Shown piece after piece: positions 25,782 to 34,891 of a stretch of 64,000 nt of DNA. Location: positions 18,028-82,027 of the forward strand of contig JAHLLM010000022.1 in NCBI GenBank assembly GCA_020444175.1, read 5' to 3'. The notes under the pieces were generated by a model that was given only the letters and a program-made list of their open reading frames with translations, was not told the origin of the DNA and ran no database searches. This DNA comes from Desulfobulbaceae bacterium (GTDB lineage: Bacteria; Desulfobacterota; Desulfobulbia; Desulfobulbales; SURF-16). Position 1 is the first letter of the stretch. The number at the start of each line of letters is the position of its first letter. The position numbers and the translations under genes are program-made.

Positions 25782-26597
25782 ATGAAAATATCAGGAAAAA
25801 CCGCCCTTGTCCTTGGCGCGGCAAAAGGCATTGGAAAAGAAATAGGCCTTGCTCTGGCCGCAGCCGGAGCAAGGGTTGTTCTGACCTACTATGATTGGCC
25901 TGAAGCTGCCAGCCGAATGCAGGATGAATTTTCTTCACTCGGATTTGATCACACTGCCGTCAAGGTTGACTTGCGCGACCCTGCCCAGATAGACAAGCTT
26001 TTTGAAAAAATCAGAACCCAATATGGCGGCCTCGATATTCTGATCAACAACATTGAAAGAGGGGGAATGCCTGTAGTCCACGGCCCTTACACTCCTGAAC
26101 AATGGGACCTGGAGATGGAAACGACCCTGAAAGCGAAATGGTTTATCTTCAACCAGGCCCTTCCTCTGTTAAAAAAAGCAGGTGAAGGTGTTGCTATTAC
26201 TTTCTCATCAATTTCCGGCATTGTTGGGCGCTCCGGTCCGGCCGGTCTCATTTTTAATGACGGCTACAGTGCCGCCAACCGGGCTATTTCCAGCTTTACA
26301 GAAACATGGGCCAGACAGGGAGCCCCTGAGGTTCGCGTCAATGAGCTCATGCTCGGTTTCTTTGAAACACGCCATGCGGAGAAAACCAGGGGCTGGCCGC
26401 TCCTGTCAAAAGAAGAACAGGATGCAATCCTGAATCATACTCTCTTGAAACGTTCCGGCAAAATTTCCGAAATAATTAAAGCCGTTTTCTTTCTCATTGA
26501 GGATGCCACATTTATGACAGGAAGCACCCTCAGGATCGACGGCGGCTTTCCCCTGGGCGGAGAATCGATCCCTGCCATGCCCGACGGAGTCCTTTAG
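25782..26597 (+). CDS. Short-chain dehydrogenase/reductase, catalytic Lys replaced
   Basis: The 271-residue protein is a classical SDR. The cofactor-binding loop is LGAAKGIGKEIG at residues 11-22, the DLRD segment follows, and a conserved Ser sits in ITFSSISG. The active-site Tyr162 is in GYSAANRAI, but the expected Lys four positions later is Asn166. The usual NNAG is also altered to NNIE. The C-terminal FMTGSTLRIDGGFPLGG is normal for the family. Loss of the Lys normally impairs hydride transfer, so the enzyme may be inactive or work by another route. The start at ATG 25782 is chosen over an upstream TTG because it gives the standard N-terminus. It follows mltD by 56 bases. Confidence 0.85.
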   Translation: MKISGKTALVLGAAKGIGKEIGLALAAAGARVVLTYYDWPEAASRMQDEFSSLGFDHTAVKVDLRDPAQIDKLFEKIRTQYGGLDILINNIERGGMPVVHGPYTPEQWDLEMETTLKAKWFIFNQALPLLKKAGEGVAITFSSISGIVGRSGPAGLIFNDGYSAANRAISSFTETWARQGAPEVRVNELMLGFFETRHAEKTRGWPLLSKEEQDAILNHTLLKRSGKISEIIKAVFFLIEDATFMTGSTLRIDGGFPLGGESIPAMPDGVL

Positions 26598-26737
26598 CAG
26601 GCTGTTGAAAAACTACTGCGCTTGCTGATACTGCGTCAAAATTCGGCTCAAAATGCTCATTTACTCCATGTAAACTGTGCTTTTTCGCCTCATTTTTCCT
26701 TGTCTCCGCTACGCTCGCTACATTTTTCAACAGCCTG
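26598..26737. mobile_element. MITE-like element, CAGGCTGTTGAAAAA family
   Basis: The 140-bp element has perfect 15-base terminal inverted repeats (CAGGCTGTTGAAAAA and TTTTTCAACAGCCTG) and is flanked by the direct repeat TTAG (26594-26597 and 26738-26741), which looks like a 4-bp target-site duplication. The left copy supplies the TAG stop codon of the SDR gene. It has no coding capacity, so mobility would need a transposase in trans. Confidence 0.85.
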
Positions 26738-26749
26738 TTAGGCCGTTCG

Positions 26750-27052
26750 TCATTTTTCAGCTGCGCCCTTTTCTTTTTCAAGCCGAGCAAGCACTGCCTC
26801 CACGGCCCAGGTAGGAATCTGACGCATGACGACTTCCACGGCAGCCTGCTTGATAGAATCAGGATCCTTGGGATTTTCGGGCTTTGCCTCAGCCAGAATT
26901 TCTTCGGCGTCATACCAGCAAAGCTCTTTTCCCTGCTTATCGTAAACCGTCAGAATACGCCTGTTGTTTTCATGGATATGCTCCTCTTCAATCACATTGC
27001 CAACAATCTGTAAAGCGACTTCATAGGGTATAAATTTCACTTCTTCTGTCAT
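26750..27052 (-). CDS. Conserved-looking small protein, unknown function
   Basis: A 100-residue, acidic, soluble protein with no signal peptide. It begins MTEEVKFIPYEVALQIVGNV, has a beta-rich middle (RRILTVYDKQGKELCWYDAEEIL) and ends in a charged helix. It starts 90 bases after the dgt stop and on the same strand, so the two may be co-transcribed. I do not recognise the family. Confidence 0.7.
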   Translation of the reverse strand: MTEEVKFIPYEVALQIVGNVIEEEHIHENNRRILTVYDKQGKELCWYDAEEILAEAKPENPKDPDSIKQAAVEVVMRQIPTWAVEAVLARLEKEKGAAEK

Positions 27053-27142
27053 TGTTTCACCAAATTAAAATAAATAAAGTTTTAAGCGTTAATATTTAAA
27101 AAATACCTTTAATACCAGATACAACCATTATAACAAAACGAA

Positions 27143-28189
27143 TTACGCCAGAGCCTTTGGCCAGAAAATGCGCTGATACATATTCTGGGCATAGCGGTCT
27201 GTCATGCTGGCGATAAAATCACAGACCCGTCTTTCCAATGAAGAACTTTCAGCAAAAGAGCCGATTTCCCGCTCCAGAAAGTCTTGATTGGCAAGCAGAT
27301 AGCGATACAGTTCTCTGAGCATCTTGCTGGCTTTGACAAATTCATTATGAACCTGGGGGGAACGATACACATTTTCATATAAAAATTGTCTGAGCAACTG
27401 CATGGCCTCACCTGTCTTTTCTTCAACACCGAAAACAAGTTTATCATCCCGGGGAAATGTTTGGGCAAGGACTCCCTCTATCATGGAAACGATACGACGG
27501 GGATGCTTCTTACCCAACACCTGCTGGCACTGATACGGGATTTCATCCTCCCAGATCACTGAACTTCTGATGGCGTCATCGAGGTCATGGCTCAGGTATG
27601 CGATGATATCAGCGTAACGAACAATGCAGCCTTCGGCTGTTTCGGGAATATCCCGTTCATTATCCGGCAGAACCTGTCCATAACCCTTTGAATGCTTCAC
27701 AATGCCATCACGGACTTCATAGGTGAGATTCAAGCCCTCTCCGCCGTTTTCCAGAACATCAACCACGCGCAAACTCTGCCGGTAATGGGAAAAGCCTCCT
27801 GGCACCAACTCATTCAAAACACTCTCCCCGGCATGACCAAAAGGAGTATGTCCTAAATCATGACCAAGGGCAATGGCCTCAACAAGATCTTCATTCAGTG
27901 ACAGAGCCCTGGCAATTGTACGGGCAATCTCAGAAACCTCCAAGGTGTGGGTGAGACGAGTTCGACAATGATCACCGGTGGGAGAAAGAAAAACCTGGGT
28001 TTTATGCTTCAGGCGCCGGAATGCCTTTGAATAAACGATGCTGTCGCGGTCACACTGGAACGCACTCCGTATGGGACAAAGCTCAATTGGTTCTGTCCGG
28101 CCTTTACTTTCCGCACTCAGGCAGGCATAAGGAGAAAGATGGCGACGCTCCCTATCCTCAATTTCCTGCCGTACTGATGTCATCAACAT
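27143..28189 (-). CDS. dgt: Deoxyguanosinetriphosphate triphosphohydrolase-like protein
   Basis: An HD-superfamily dNTPase of 348 residues that removes triphosphate from deoxynucleotides. The motif set is complete: FRRLKHKTQVFLSPTGDHCRTRLTHTLEVSEIARTIARAL with the first His, HDLGHTPFGHAGE with the His-Asp pair, and DIIAYLSHDLDDAI with the last Asp. The length fits the short (type 2) Dgt branch common outside enterics. GGGTG lies 5 bases before ATG 28189. It diverges from the deaminase gene to the right. Confidence 0.92.
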   Translation of the reverse strand: MLMTSVRQEIEDRERRHLSPYACLSAESKGRTEPIELCPIRSAFQCDRDSIVYSKAFRRLKHKTQVFLSPTGDHCRTRLTHTLEVSEIARTIARALSLNEDLVEAIALGHDLGHTPFGHAGESVLNELVPGGFSHYRQSLRVVDVLENGGEGLNLTYEVRDGIVKHSKGYGQVLPDNERDIPETAEGCIVRYADIIAYLSHDLDDAIRSSVIWEDEIPYQCQQVLGKKHPRRIVSMIEGVLAQTFPRDDKLVFGVEEKTGEAMQLLRQFLYENVYRSPQVHNEFVKASKMLRELYRYLLANQDFLEREIGSFAESSSLERRVCDFIASMTDRYAQNMYQRIFWPKALA

Positions 28190-28498
28190 TATTCACCCAT
28201 CAGTTTTTCTTTTCCGAACTCGGCAAATTCATTGCTATCTCATTAAAACTTCGACGCTTCAGTGTATTAGTGATTTTTTCACAAAAAGGCAATGCAATAT
28301 AAACTTGTCATCAAATAATGCTCTATCCACCAACCTCAAAAAAACCCTTCCTTGTTGAAGCATTTAATCCTTGCTAATATGGCTGCGCGAATGGAACTCA
28401 AAATTGCTCAACTAACGCCGACTGACGCCTCAAACTCTTGTTATTACGCGAGCCTTTGTCAATGACTGCGTCATCATTTCATTTATTCAGGAGAAGAC
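28190..28498. other. Intergenic region, dgt to deaminase
   Basis: 309 bases between divergent genes. No repeat, RNA gene or clear promoter was recognised; it must hold the promoters of both genes. Confidence 0.4.
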
Positions 28499-29005
28499 AT
28501 GCCGAAACACATTCATTTTATGCGCCTCGCCCTTGAGGAAGCACGTCAGTCCCTTGATAACAATGAATTTCCTGTGGGCTGCGTGCTCGTCAACGAAGAA
28601 AATATTGTTGCAAAGGGTCGGAGGCAGAACACCTTGCAGGCAAACAGAAATGAACTGGACCATGCAGAAATCGTTGCCCTGCGAAACCTTGTCACTTCCC
28701 ACCCTGACATAGACCCTTCAAACATCACCGCCTATTGCACCATGGAGCCATGTCTCATGTGCTATGCCGCCCTTCTGCTCAGCAACGTAAAATGTATTGT
28801 CTACGCCTATGAAGACGCAATGGGAGGGGGCACCAAGCTGCCCCTTTCTCGCCTCACACCTCTATATCGACAGAGACAGATAGAGATTGTCCCGAATATC
28901 CTGCGACAGGAAAGCCTTCAGCTTTTTAAAGAATTTTTTCAAAATCCGGATCACAACTACTGGCAGGATAGTTATCTTGCCGAATACACCTTAAACCAGA
29001 AATAG
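28499..29005 (+). CDS. Nucleoside/tRNA deaminase of the TadA-like CDA family
   Basis: The 168-residue zinc deaminase has the HAE motif (DHAEIVALRN) and PCLMC (TMEPCLMCYAALLLSNVKCIVYAYED), which together bind zinc and place the catalytic Glu. AGGAGAAGAC before ATG 28499 supports the start. It resembles TadA, which makes inosine at the tRNA-Arg wobble base. However, the spacing between HAE and PCxxC is longer than in classical TadA and the C-terminus differs, so a guanine or cytosine deaminase is possible. Confidence 0.85.
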   Translation: MPKHIHFMRLALEEARQSLDNNEFPVGCVLVNEENIVAKGRRQNTLQANRNELDHAEIVALRNLVTSHPDIDPSNITAYCTMEPCLMCYAALLLSNVKCIVYAYEDAMGGGTKLPLSRLTPLYRQRQIEIVPNILRQESLQLFKEFFQNPDHNYWQDSYLAEYTLNQK

Positions 29006-29030
29006 GCGTCCAGGCGATTCCGCAAAAAGA

Positions 29031-29072
29031 TCAAAAAAAAACCGAACACGAGAGGCTTCCCCGTGTTCGGTT
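29031..29072 (-). terminator. Rho-independent terminator
   Basis: The stem ACCGAACACG / CGTGTTCGGT (29041-29071) with an 11-base loop is preceded by a run of A, which is a U-run on the minus strand. It therefore ends the transcript of the 35-residue membrane protein. It may also serve the deaminase gene on the plus strand less efficiently. Confidence 0.8.
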
Positions 29073-29120
29073 GCATAATAATCCGTTTTGCTGCAAATTC
29101 AGCCAGCACAGTGCTCTTCT

Positions 29121-29228
29121 CTACAGGGTTGCGACCACTGCGATCATGGCAATCATACAGATGAGAAAAATACCAACTTTCATTGGAACGCTTGAATCTT
29201 CTTCGTGATGTTCTCCGTGTCCACTCAT
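29121..29228 (-). CDS. Small single-span membrane protein (35 aa)
   Basis: The frame MSGHGEHHEEDSSVPMKVGIF... encodes a His/Glu-rich N-terminus and one hydrophobic helix of about 20 residues (VGIFLICMIAMIAVVATL). A perfect GGAGG lies 6 bases before ATG 29228 and a strong terminator follows 49 bases after the stop, which together support a real gene despite the size. The His-rich head could bind metal; the function is unknown. Confidence 0.65.
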   Translation of the reverse strand: MSGHGEHHEEDSSVPMKVGIFLICMIAMIAVVATL

Positions 29229-29733
29229 TGCATGCCTCCATTTTCCGGTTATAATAGATATTTTACAACTATTCAGCGGTGCAGCCAAGGCTCCGTCCCC
29301 AATTTCAAAAGCAACTCTCAGGAATCCGCAAAGCACTATAGAGAACGCCAAGACCAAAAAATCACTGAAAACTACATTTTTCAACTCTGTGCACCTCGTG
29401 ATCTTTGCAGTAAAGAAATCACGATTCTTTCACAGAATCCAATGTAATCAATCCGTGGGAAATAGCAAGTTTTCAAATGAATAGCCCCTCATTTTCCTCA
29501 AAATTATCCCAATTCCCCTTTTTCCTTTGTACCTGGTTTATGTTTGTGGTTAATTCCGATTTTCTTGTATTTTTAATTCATATTTTGACGGTTTCGTATT
29601 TATGCCCTTCAGGGTAAAAAACCGCTCAACCGCCGCCGACACGTATATTACTTGTTGGTATTAGATAGGCTGATGGTCAAGCTTCAGAGTTTTTTTTGCA
29701 AAACCATCACATTTTCATTTTTAAGGATTATCC
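29229..29733. other. Intergenic region between small membrane protein and radical SAM gene
   Basis: 505 bases. It contains a half copy of the GTAACTATTCAG repeat end (CAACTATTCAGC at 29266-29277) and the second copy of the recurrent leader motif (29590-29648). No gene or tRNA was recognised. Confidence 0.5.
29590..29648 (-). other. Recurrent leader motif, second copy
   Basis: The core at 29625-29646 matches the cheA leader motif at 18 of 22 bases, and a CCCTGAAGGG hairpin follows at the corresponding place. Here it lies 88 bases upstream of the plus-strand radical SAM gene and about 360 bases upstream of the minus-strand 35-residue gene. Confidence 0.4.
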
Positions 29734-30756
29734 ATGTCACGAGATCTTATTCGGACTGTTGGTTTTCAACCCAGGGAAAGAAATGTCTTTTTCCATATTT
29801 TGACCGCATGCAACCTTTCATGCCGACACTGCTATATCAATCCGGATCAACACGGCAAGGCAACTCTATCGAAAGAAACCATCGATGAATGGCTTCGTCT
29901 TTTTTACGACCCGGACCAAGAGAGTAACCTTATTTTTCTGGGTGGGGAACCCACCATGCATCCCGACCTGGCCCATGCCATAAAAACTGCCCGAAAAATC
30001 GGCTATCATTCGGTCACCGTGGACAGCAACGGCTATCTGTTCCACAATATCATGGAAAAAATATCTCCATCAGACGCAGTACTGAGTTTCAGTCTCGATG
30101 GACCAAGCCCGGAAATCAATGATCCGATTCGCGGAAAAGGCGTTTTTGCAACCTGCACTGCAAACCTAAAAAAAGCTGTTGCCAAAGGATTTGACACAAG
30201 TCTCATATATACTGTTAGCCGCATGAACATTGACTACCTAGAGCAAATGCCAGCTTTACTTCATGATCTCGGCGTCAAACGTTTTTTTATCCAGGTGATT
30301 GGCATCAGAGGAAAATCAGCCGGCCAGACAAAAGACAACCTGCAGCTCAGCCCCGGAGAATGGCTTTCCGTCATACCACAGGTTGCCCAAAAGGCAGCCG
30401 ATTTAGGCATCCACGTCATCTTCCCCAAGGTATTCCTCGAAGAAGGCGAACAGTTTTCCTGCGCCGGACAGGTTGCGGAAAATTTTTTCATCTTCCCCAA
30501 CGGCAGGGTTTACAAATGCCCCCTGTGCGAGGATTTCCCAGTGCATTCCTTTACCATTGAAGACGGTAAGCTCGTCCCGAACACAGGGCTTACCGAAGAC
30601 AAATTTTTCAGCCTGCAGATTGCCGAAGGCTGTGTCATGAATAAACTCCTGCAACCGGGAAATATTGATTATGACAAACAAGGCAACCCTCTTCATCGTA
30701 TTTCATGCTGCCTGCTGAAACAGGAGATAAAACCAGGGCTGAGGGCTGAGGGCTGA
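29734..30756 (+). CDS. Radical SAM protein with C-terminal cysteine cluster
   Basis: The 340-residue enzyme has the radical SAM [4Fe-4S] motif CNLSCRHC in ILTACNLSCRHCYINPD, a GGEPTMHPDL glycine motif and VTVDSNGYL. A C-terminal SPASM-like set of cysteines (QFSCAGQ, YKCPLCED, EGC, SCCLLKQ) could bind one or more further clusters. Such proteins modify peptides or assist cofactor assembly, but no substrate peptide or partner is seen nearby, so no reaction is proposed. The C-terminus runs into a seven-fold GGGCTGA repeat that supplies its stop codon, so the end of the protein may vary between strains. Confidence 0.85.
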   Translation: MSRDLIRTVGFQPRERNVFFHILTACNLSCRHCYINPDQHGKATLSKETIDEWLRLFYDPDQESNLIFLGGEPTMHPDLAHAIKTARKIGYHSVTVDSNGYLFHNIMEKISPSDAVLSFSLDGPSPEINDPIRGKGVFATCTANLKKAVAKGFDTSLIYTVSRMNIDYLEQMPALLHDLGVKRFFIQVIGIRGKSAGQTKDNLQLSPGEWLSVIPQVAQKAADLGIHVIFPKVFLEEGEQFSCAGQVAENFFIFPNGRVYKCPLCEDFPVHSFTIEDGKLVPNTGLTEDKFFSLQIAEGCVMNKLLQPGNIDYDKQGNPLHRISCCLLKQEIKPGLRAEG

Positions 30757-30784
30757 GGGCTGAGGGCTGAGGGCTGAGGGCTGA
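30736..30784. repeat. Tandem repeat, 7 copies of GGGCTGA
   Basis: Seven perfect 7-base units fill the 3' end of the radical SAM gene and the gap to the convergent tatC stop. As 7 is not a multiple of 3, changes in copy number alter the reading frame after the first unit, but TGA recurs so termination remains close. Confidence 0.97.
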
Positions 30785-30786
30785 AC

Positions 30787-31518
30787 TTAAGCAGTATCTT
30801 CTTTTTTGGAAACAAAAATGCGCATAACGAGGATGCCGAGTTCATAGAGAACAAAAAGCGGCAGAGCCAGGAGGATGGATGAGACAATATCACCTGCCGC
30901 CAGGAGAAATGAAAGAATCAGGATTCCCAGGTATGAATATTTTCGTTGCCGCACAAAATATTTTGCCGGCACAATGCCGGCTTTTCCGGCAGCAACCATG
31001 AGAAAGGGGATTTCAAAAGCCAGCCCGAAGGCAAGTGATGACCTTGCCACAAAAGTGAGATAGGAATCGAGTTTTGGTAATGCTTCAAGATTTTCCCCGG
31101 CAAAACTCATCAAAAAAGCAAGGGCCTTGGGCATCACGACAAAATAAGCAAAACCCACCCCAAAAGCAAAAAGAATTGTAGCCCAGAAAACCACAGCCCG
31201 GGCAATTTTTTTCTCATGGCGATGCAACCCCGGGGAAACAAAAGCCCATGTTTCATAGAGCAGAACAGGAAAGGAGACAATAAGCCCCACCAGAACCGAA
31301 ATTTTCAGATAACTGACAAATGCCTCGGTAAGATTGGTATACACCAGCCCGGCAAGATCAGGGCAGGCCTGAAAGAGTGGCAGCATCAAGAAACGTGAAA
31401 TTTCTGTGGAAAAAAGATAAGCACAAAGCGAGCAAAGAACGACTGCTCCCAAGGATATGCTGATTCGCTGCCGCAGCTCTTTTAAGTGATCACCAAAATG
31501 ACTGGCCAGGGGGCTCAT
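30787..31518 (-). CDS. tatC: TatC (copy 2), twin-arginine translocase receptor subunit
   Basis: This is an intact 243-residue TatC with six predicted membrane helices. It shows the usual N-terminal HLKELRQRISISL, the periplasmic loop FPVLLYETWAFVSPGLHRHEKK and the Glu-containing FGLAFEIPFLMV. TatC recognises twin-arginine signal peptides and, with TatB, passes folded proteins across the inner membrane. Its start overlaps the tatB stop by 4 bases (ATGA), so expression is coupled. It is the complete counterpart of the frameshifted copy at 6.8-7.5 kb, which is similar but not identical. Confidence 0.94.
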   Translation of the reverse strand: MSPLASHFGDHLKELRQRISISLGAVVLCSLCAYLFSTEISRFLMLPLFQACPDLAGLVYTNLTEAFVSYLKISVLVGLIVSFPVLLYETWAFVSPGLHRHEKKIARAVVFWATILFAFGVGFAYFVVMPKALAFLMSFAGENLEALPKLDSYLTFVARSSLAFGLAFEIPFLMVAAGKAGIVPAKYFVRQRKYSYLGILILSFLLAAGDIVSSILLALPLFVLYELGILVMRIFVSKKEDTA

Positions 31519-31901
31519 CCGTTCTTTTTTCCCGCCTCATCATCAGGCCCATCAGGTTCAGCTTGAACCTCTTGAACCGAAGAGGCGCGAACGGCCTCTT
31601 GATAGACATCCTCATCCGGTGTCTCATTAACCCTGATCGAAGTATCGCCTTCCTCACCCTCACCCTTCCCATCAAGGGCAACACTCTCAGCCTGTTTCGA
31701 ATTGTCCTCAAGCTGTTCCCAGGGACGCTCTTCCTCCTTGAGCTCTTCCTGTAAGGTGTCCTTCAAGTCTGACGCCGTTTTCTTTAACTGCAAAAGCTGC
31801 TTCGCCACTGTTTTTGCCAGATCCGGCAGCTTGTCCGGGCCGACAACAATAAGGGCGAGGGCCATTATAAGAATGAGTTCTGGAAGACCAATACCAAACA
31901 T
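31515..31901 (-). CDS. tatB: TatB/TatA-type translocase subunit
   Basis: The 128-residue protein starts MFGIGLPELILIMALALIVVGPDKLPDLAK, a TatB-like transmembrane helix and hinge with the conserved Glu and the FG/GP motifs. An amphipathic helix follows, then a long acidic tail (EELKEEERPWEQLED). The length and tail favour TatB over TatA. It is immediately upstream of tatC with a 4-base overlap. No further tatA is seen in the window. Confidence 0.9.
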   Translation of the reverse strand: MFGIGLPELILIMALALIVVGPDKLPDLAKTVAKQLLQLKKTASDLKDTLQEELKEEERPWEQLEDNSKQAESVALDGKGEGEEGDTSIRVNETPDEDVYQEAVRASSVQEVQAEPDGPDDEAGKKNG

Positions 31902-32094
31902 AAGAGCGCAGTTACGAGATTAGAGTTTAAAGGTTTACGATATTTCACAAGGAACTTTCTACGAAGCATCAATTTTGGCAATCTACGGCATTTGATTTTT
32001 AGTGTCAAGCAGGTTGACTCATTGACATTTGAACGCTCTTTGGCTAAAGTTCATAGGTTTTGTCCTGCCGACAAAGCCTATGAACAGGAATTAA

Positions 32095-33426
<1,332 letters not shown>

Positions 33427-33439
33427 GAATGGAATGAAT

Positions 33440-33565
33440 TAAAAGAAGTTAGAGGAGTTAGAGAATTAAGGAAACCACCCCGGCTGCTTTCAGCAAGACA
33501 CCTGGCAGGTGCTCCATCCTCTAACTTCTTTATATTCTTTAACTTCTCTAACTCCTGTTTTTTTT
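33440..33565. terminator. Inverted-repeat region between convergent purA and lipoprotein genes
   Basis: Two overlapping long-range pairings exist: AGAAGTTAGAGGA (33444-33456) with TCCTCTAACTTCT (33517-33529), and GGAGTTAGAGAA (33454-33465) with TTCTCTAACTCC (33544-33555). The second is followed by a run of T, as in a terminator for purA, although the loop is about 78 bases. A small CACCTGGCAGGTG palindrome lies inside. Confidence 0.55.
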
Positions 33566-34190
33566 ACATTTTCGCCACTGCCCGTGATCCAGCCATGACA
33601 TCTGATATATCCAGGGCAATATGAACAAGCATATTCGGAACAGTTGGCGCCCCTTCTGATGAACGCAGGGCAGGTGTGGAAAAGATGTCGGCAAGTCTCT
33701 TCTTAAAAGACAAATCAGGATAATCCAGCCTCTGATCCACTGTTTGCTCTATATACCAAACAGTGTTGCCGCTACGCACGTCTATAACCCGTACCGAGAC
33801 ATCGACCCTCGCCTCTCCCAGCTTGGCACCGCTGAGCAGATACTGAATTTTTCCAGCCAGGGCAAGATCAGCCCCCGCCTCCCCGGCCAAACGAGCTGCC
33901 TCATCCAATGTACCGTAATGCTGATTCACCATTTTTACAGTCCGAAAGGCCTGTTTTCCCAGCAACACATCCTGGAAAAGAGCACCCACCTTTTCACCTT
34001 CCCGAATATCAATACCAGGAGGCACATTAAAAGGCAGAATAACCACTGATGCCTGGCCCAGATCTGCCGTCATGGGGTGAATATAAACAACAGGAGAACC
34101 GGTTTCGATCTCTGCCCTGTCACTGGCAGCATGACCTGCACAACCAACAAGCAAAGAAAGCAGAAGCAAAATATTCAGAAAATACGGCAC
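33564..34190 (-). CDS. Lipoprotein of CsgG/GNA1162-like type
   Basis: The 208-residue protein has lipobox LSLLVGC with the lipidated Cys at 17. The segment ASVVILPFNVPPGIDIREGEKVGALFQDVLLGKQAFRTV, followed by GEAGADLALAGKIQYLL and RVIDVRSGNTVW, is the pattern of the CsgG/GNA1162/LpoB-like group of outer-membrane lipoproteins, which form a mixed alpha-beta fold. It is the last gene of a minus-strand cluster with two FlgO-family proteins, 16 bases after the second. A role in a flagellar or secretion outer-membrane ring is inferred from this context. Confidence 0.75.
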   Translation of the reverse strand: MPYFLNILLLLSLLVGCAGHAASDRAEIETGSPVVYIHPMTADLGQASVVILPFNVPPGIDIREGEKVGALFQDVLLGKQAFRTVKMVNQHYGTLDEAARLAGEAGADLALAGKIQYLLSGAKLGEARVDVSVRVIDVRSGNTVWYIEQTVDQRLDYPDLSFKKRLADIFSTPALRSSEGAPTVPNMLVHIALDISDVMAGSRAVAKM

Positions 34191-34205
34191 AGCACCCCTC
34201 CTTTA

Positions 34206-34793
34206 TTATCTCTCATAGGCGGAAAGCGCCCCGGTCATGGCACCGGATCGATCGAGCAACAGATAATTAATATTCCTGCTGCGTTCAAGTTCAAGAGAGG
34301 CAACGGACAGAACTTCAGCAGACCCCGCTTCGAGCATCCTGGCATTGACAATAACCGTTGTCGGAGTAAGTGAATATGTCCCAACAACAATACCCTGCAC
34401 CTGTTCTTTTTGAGCAATCAGCGACGCATCCCGGGTAAGGGTCAGCTCCCCGCTTTTGCTTTTCACGTAAAGCCCCGGCCCCTTTCTTATTTCCGCCATA
34501 CCGTACCCTCTTTTAAACAGGCTGCCGGAAAGAGACTCGGCCAAGGTGCGCCCAAACCCCGATGTTTCGTACAGGTCGTCAAGATTGACAAAAGTAGTCA
34601 GTATAAGCCTTTCATTCTGCCCCACGCCGGGACGTCTGTTGACCACCAGCTGTTGTGCCAACTCCTCTCCAAAACCAAAAAAATCCGGACTTGCCACGGA
34701 AAGAGTACCGCCGTGCCTGGAAGCGGAACAACCGCTGAGCAGCAATATCAGCGCGCCCAGAATATATATTAATTGAATCCTTAGCAGTGCCAT
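34206..34793 (-). CDS. FlgO-family outer-membrane lipoprotein (second copy)
   Basis: At 195 residues, with a lipobox LILLLSGC (Cys22), it contains a FlgO-type domain. The segment LILTTFVNLDDLYETSGFGRTLAESLSGSLFKRGYGMAEIR is followed by GELTLTRDASLIA and GIVVGTYSLTPTTVIVNARML. In Vibrio, FlgO is an outer-membrane protein needed for normal flagellar function. AGGAG before ATG 34793 fixes the start. It lies between two other lipoprotein genes on the same strand and is clearly related to the FlgO-type protein at 35.3-36.0 kb. Confidence 0.85.
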   Translation of the reverse strand: MALLRIQLIYILGALILLLSGCSASRHGGTLSVASPDFFGFGEELAQQLVVNRRPGVGQNERLILTTFVNLDDLYETSGFGRTLAESLSGSLFKRGYGMAEIRKGPGLYVKSKSGELTLTRDASLIAQKEQVQGIVVGTYSLTPTTVIVNARMLEAGSAEVLSVASLELERSRNINYLLLDRSGAMTGALSAYER

Positions 34794-34891
34794 CTCTTCT
34801 CCTGTTACCTCGTGCCCGTCCACAAAATATCCTATTTCTGAACAGACACTACCTATTCAGGCAAGGCACGCAACAGGCCTTGCCTTCGCGA

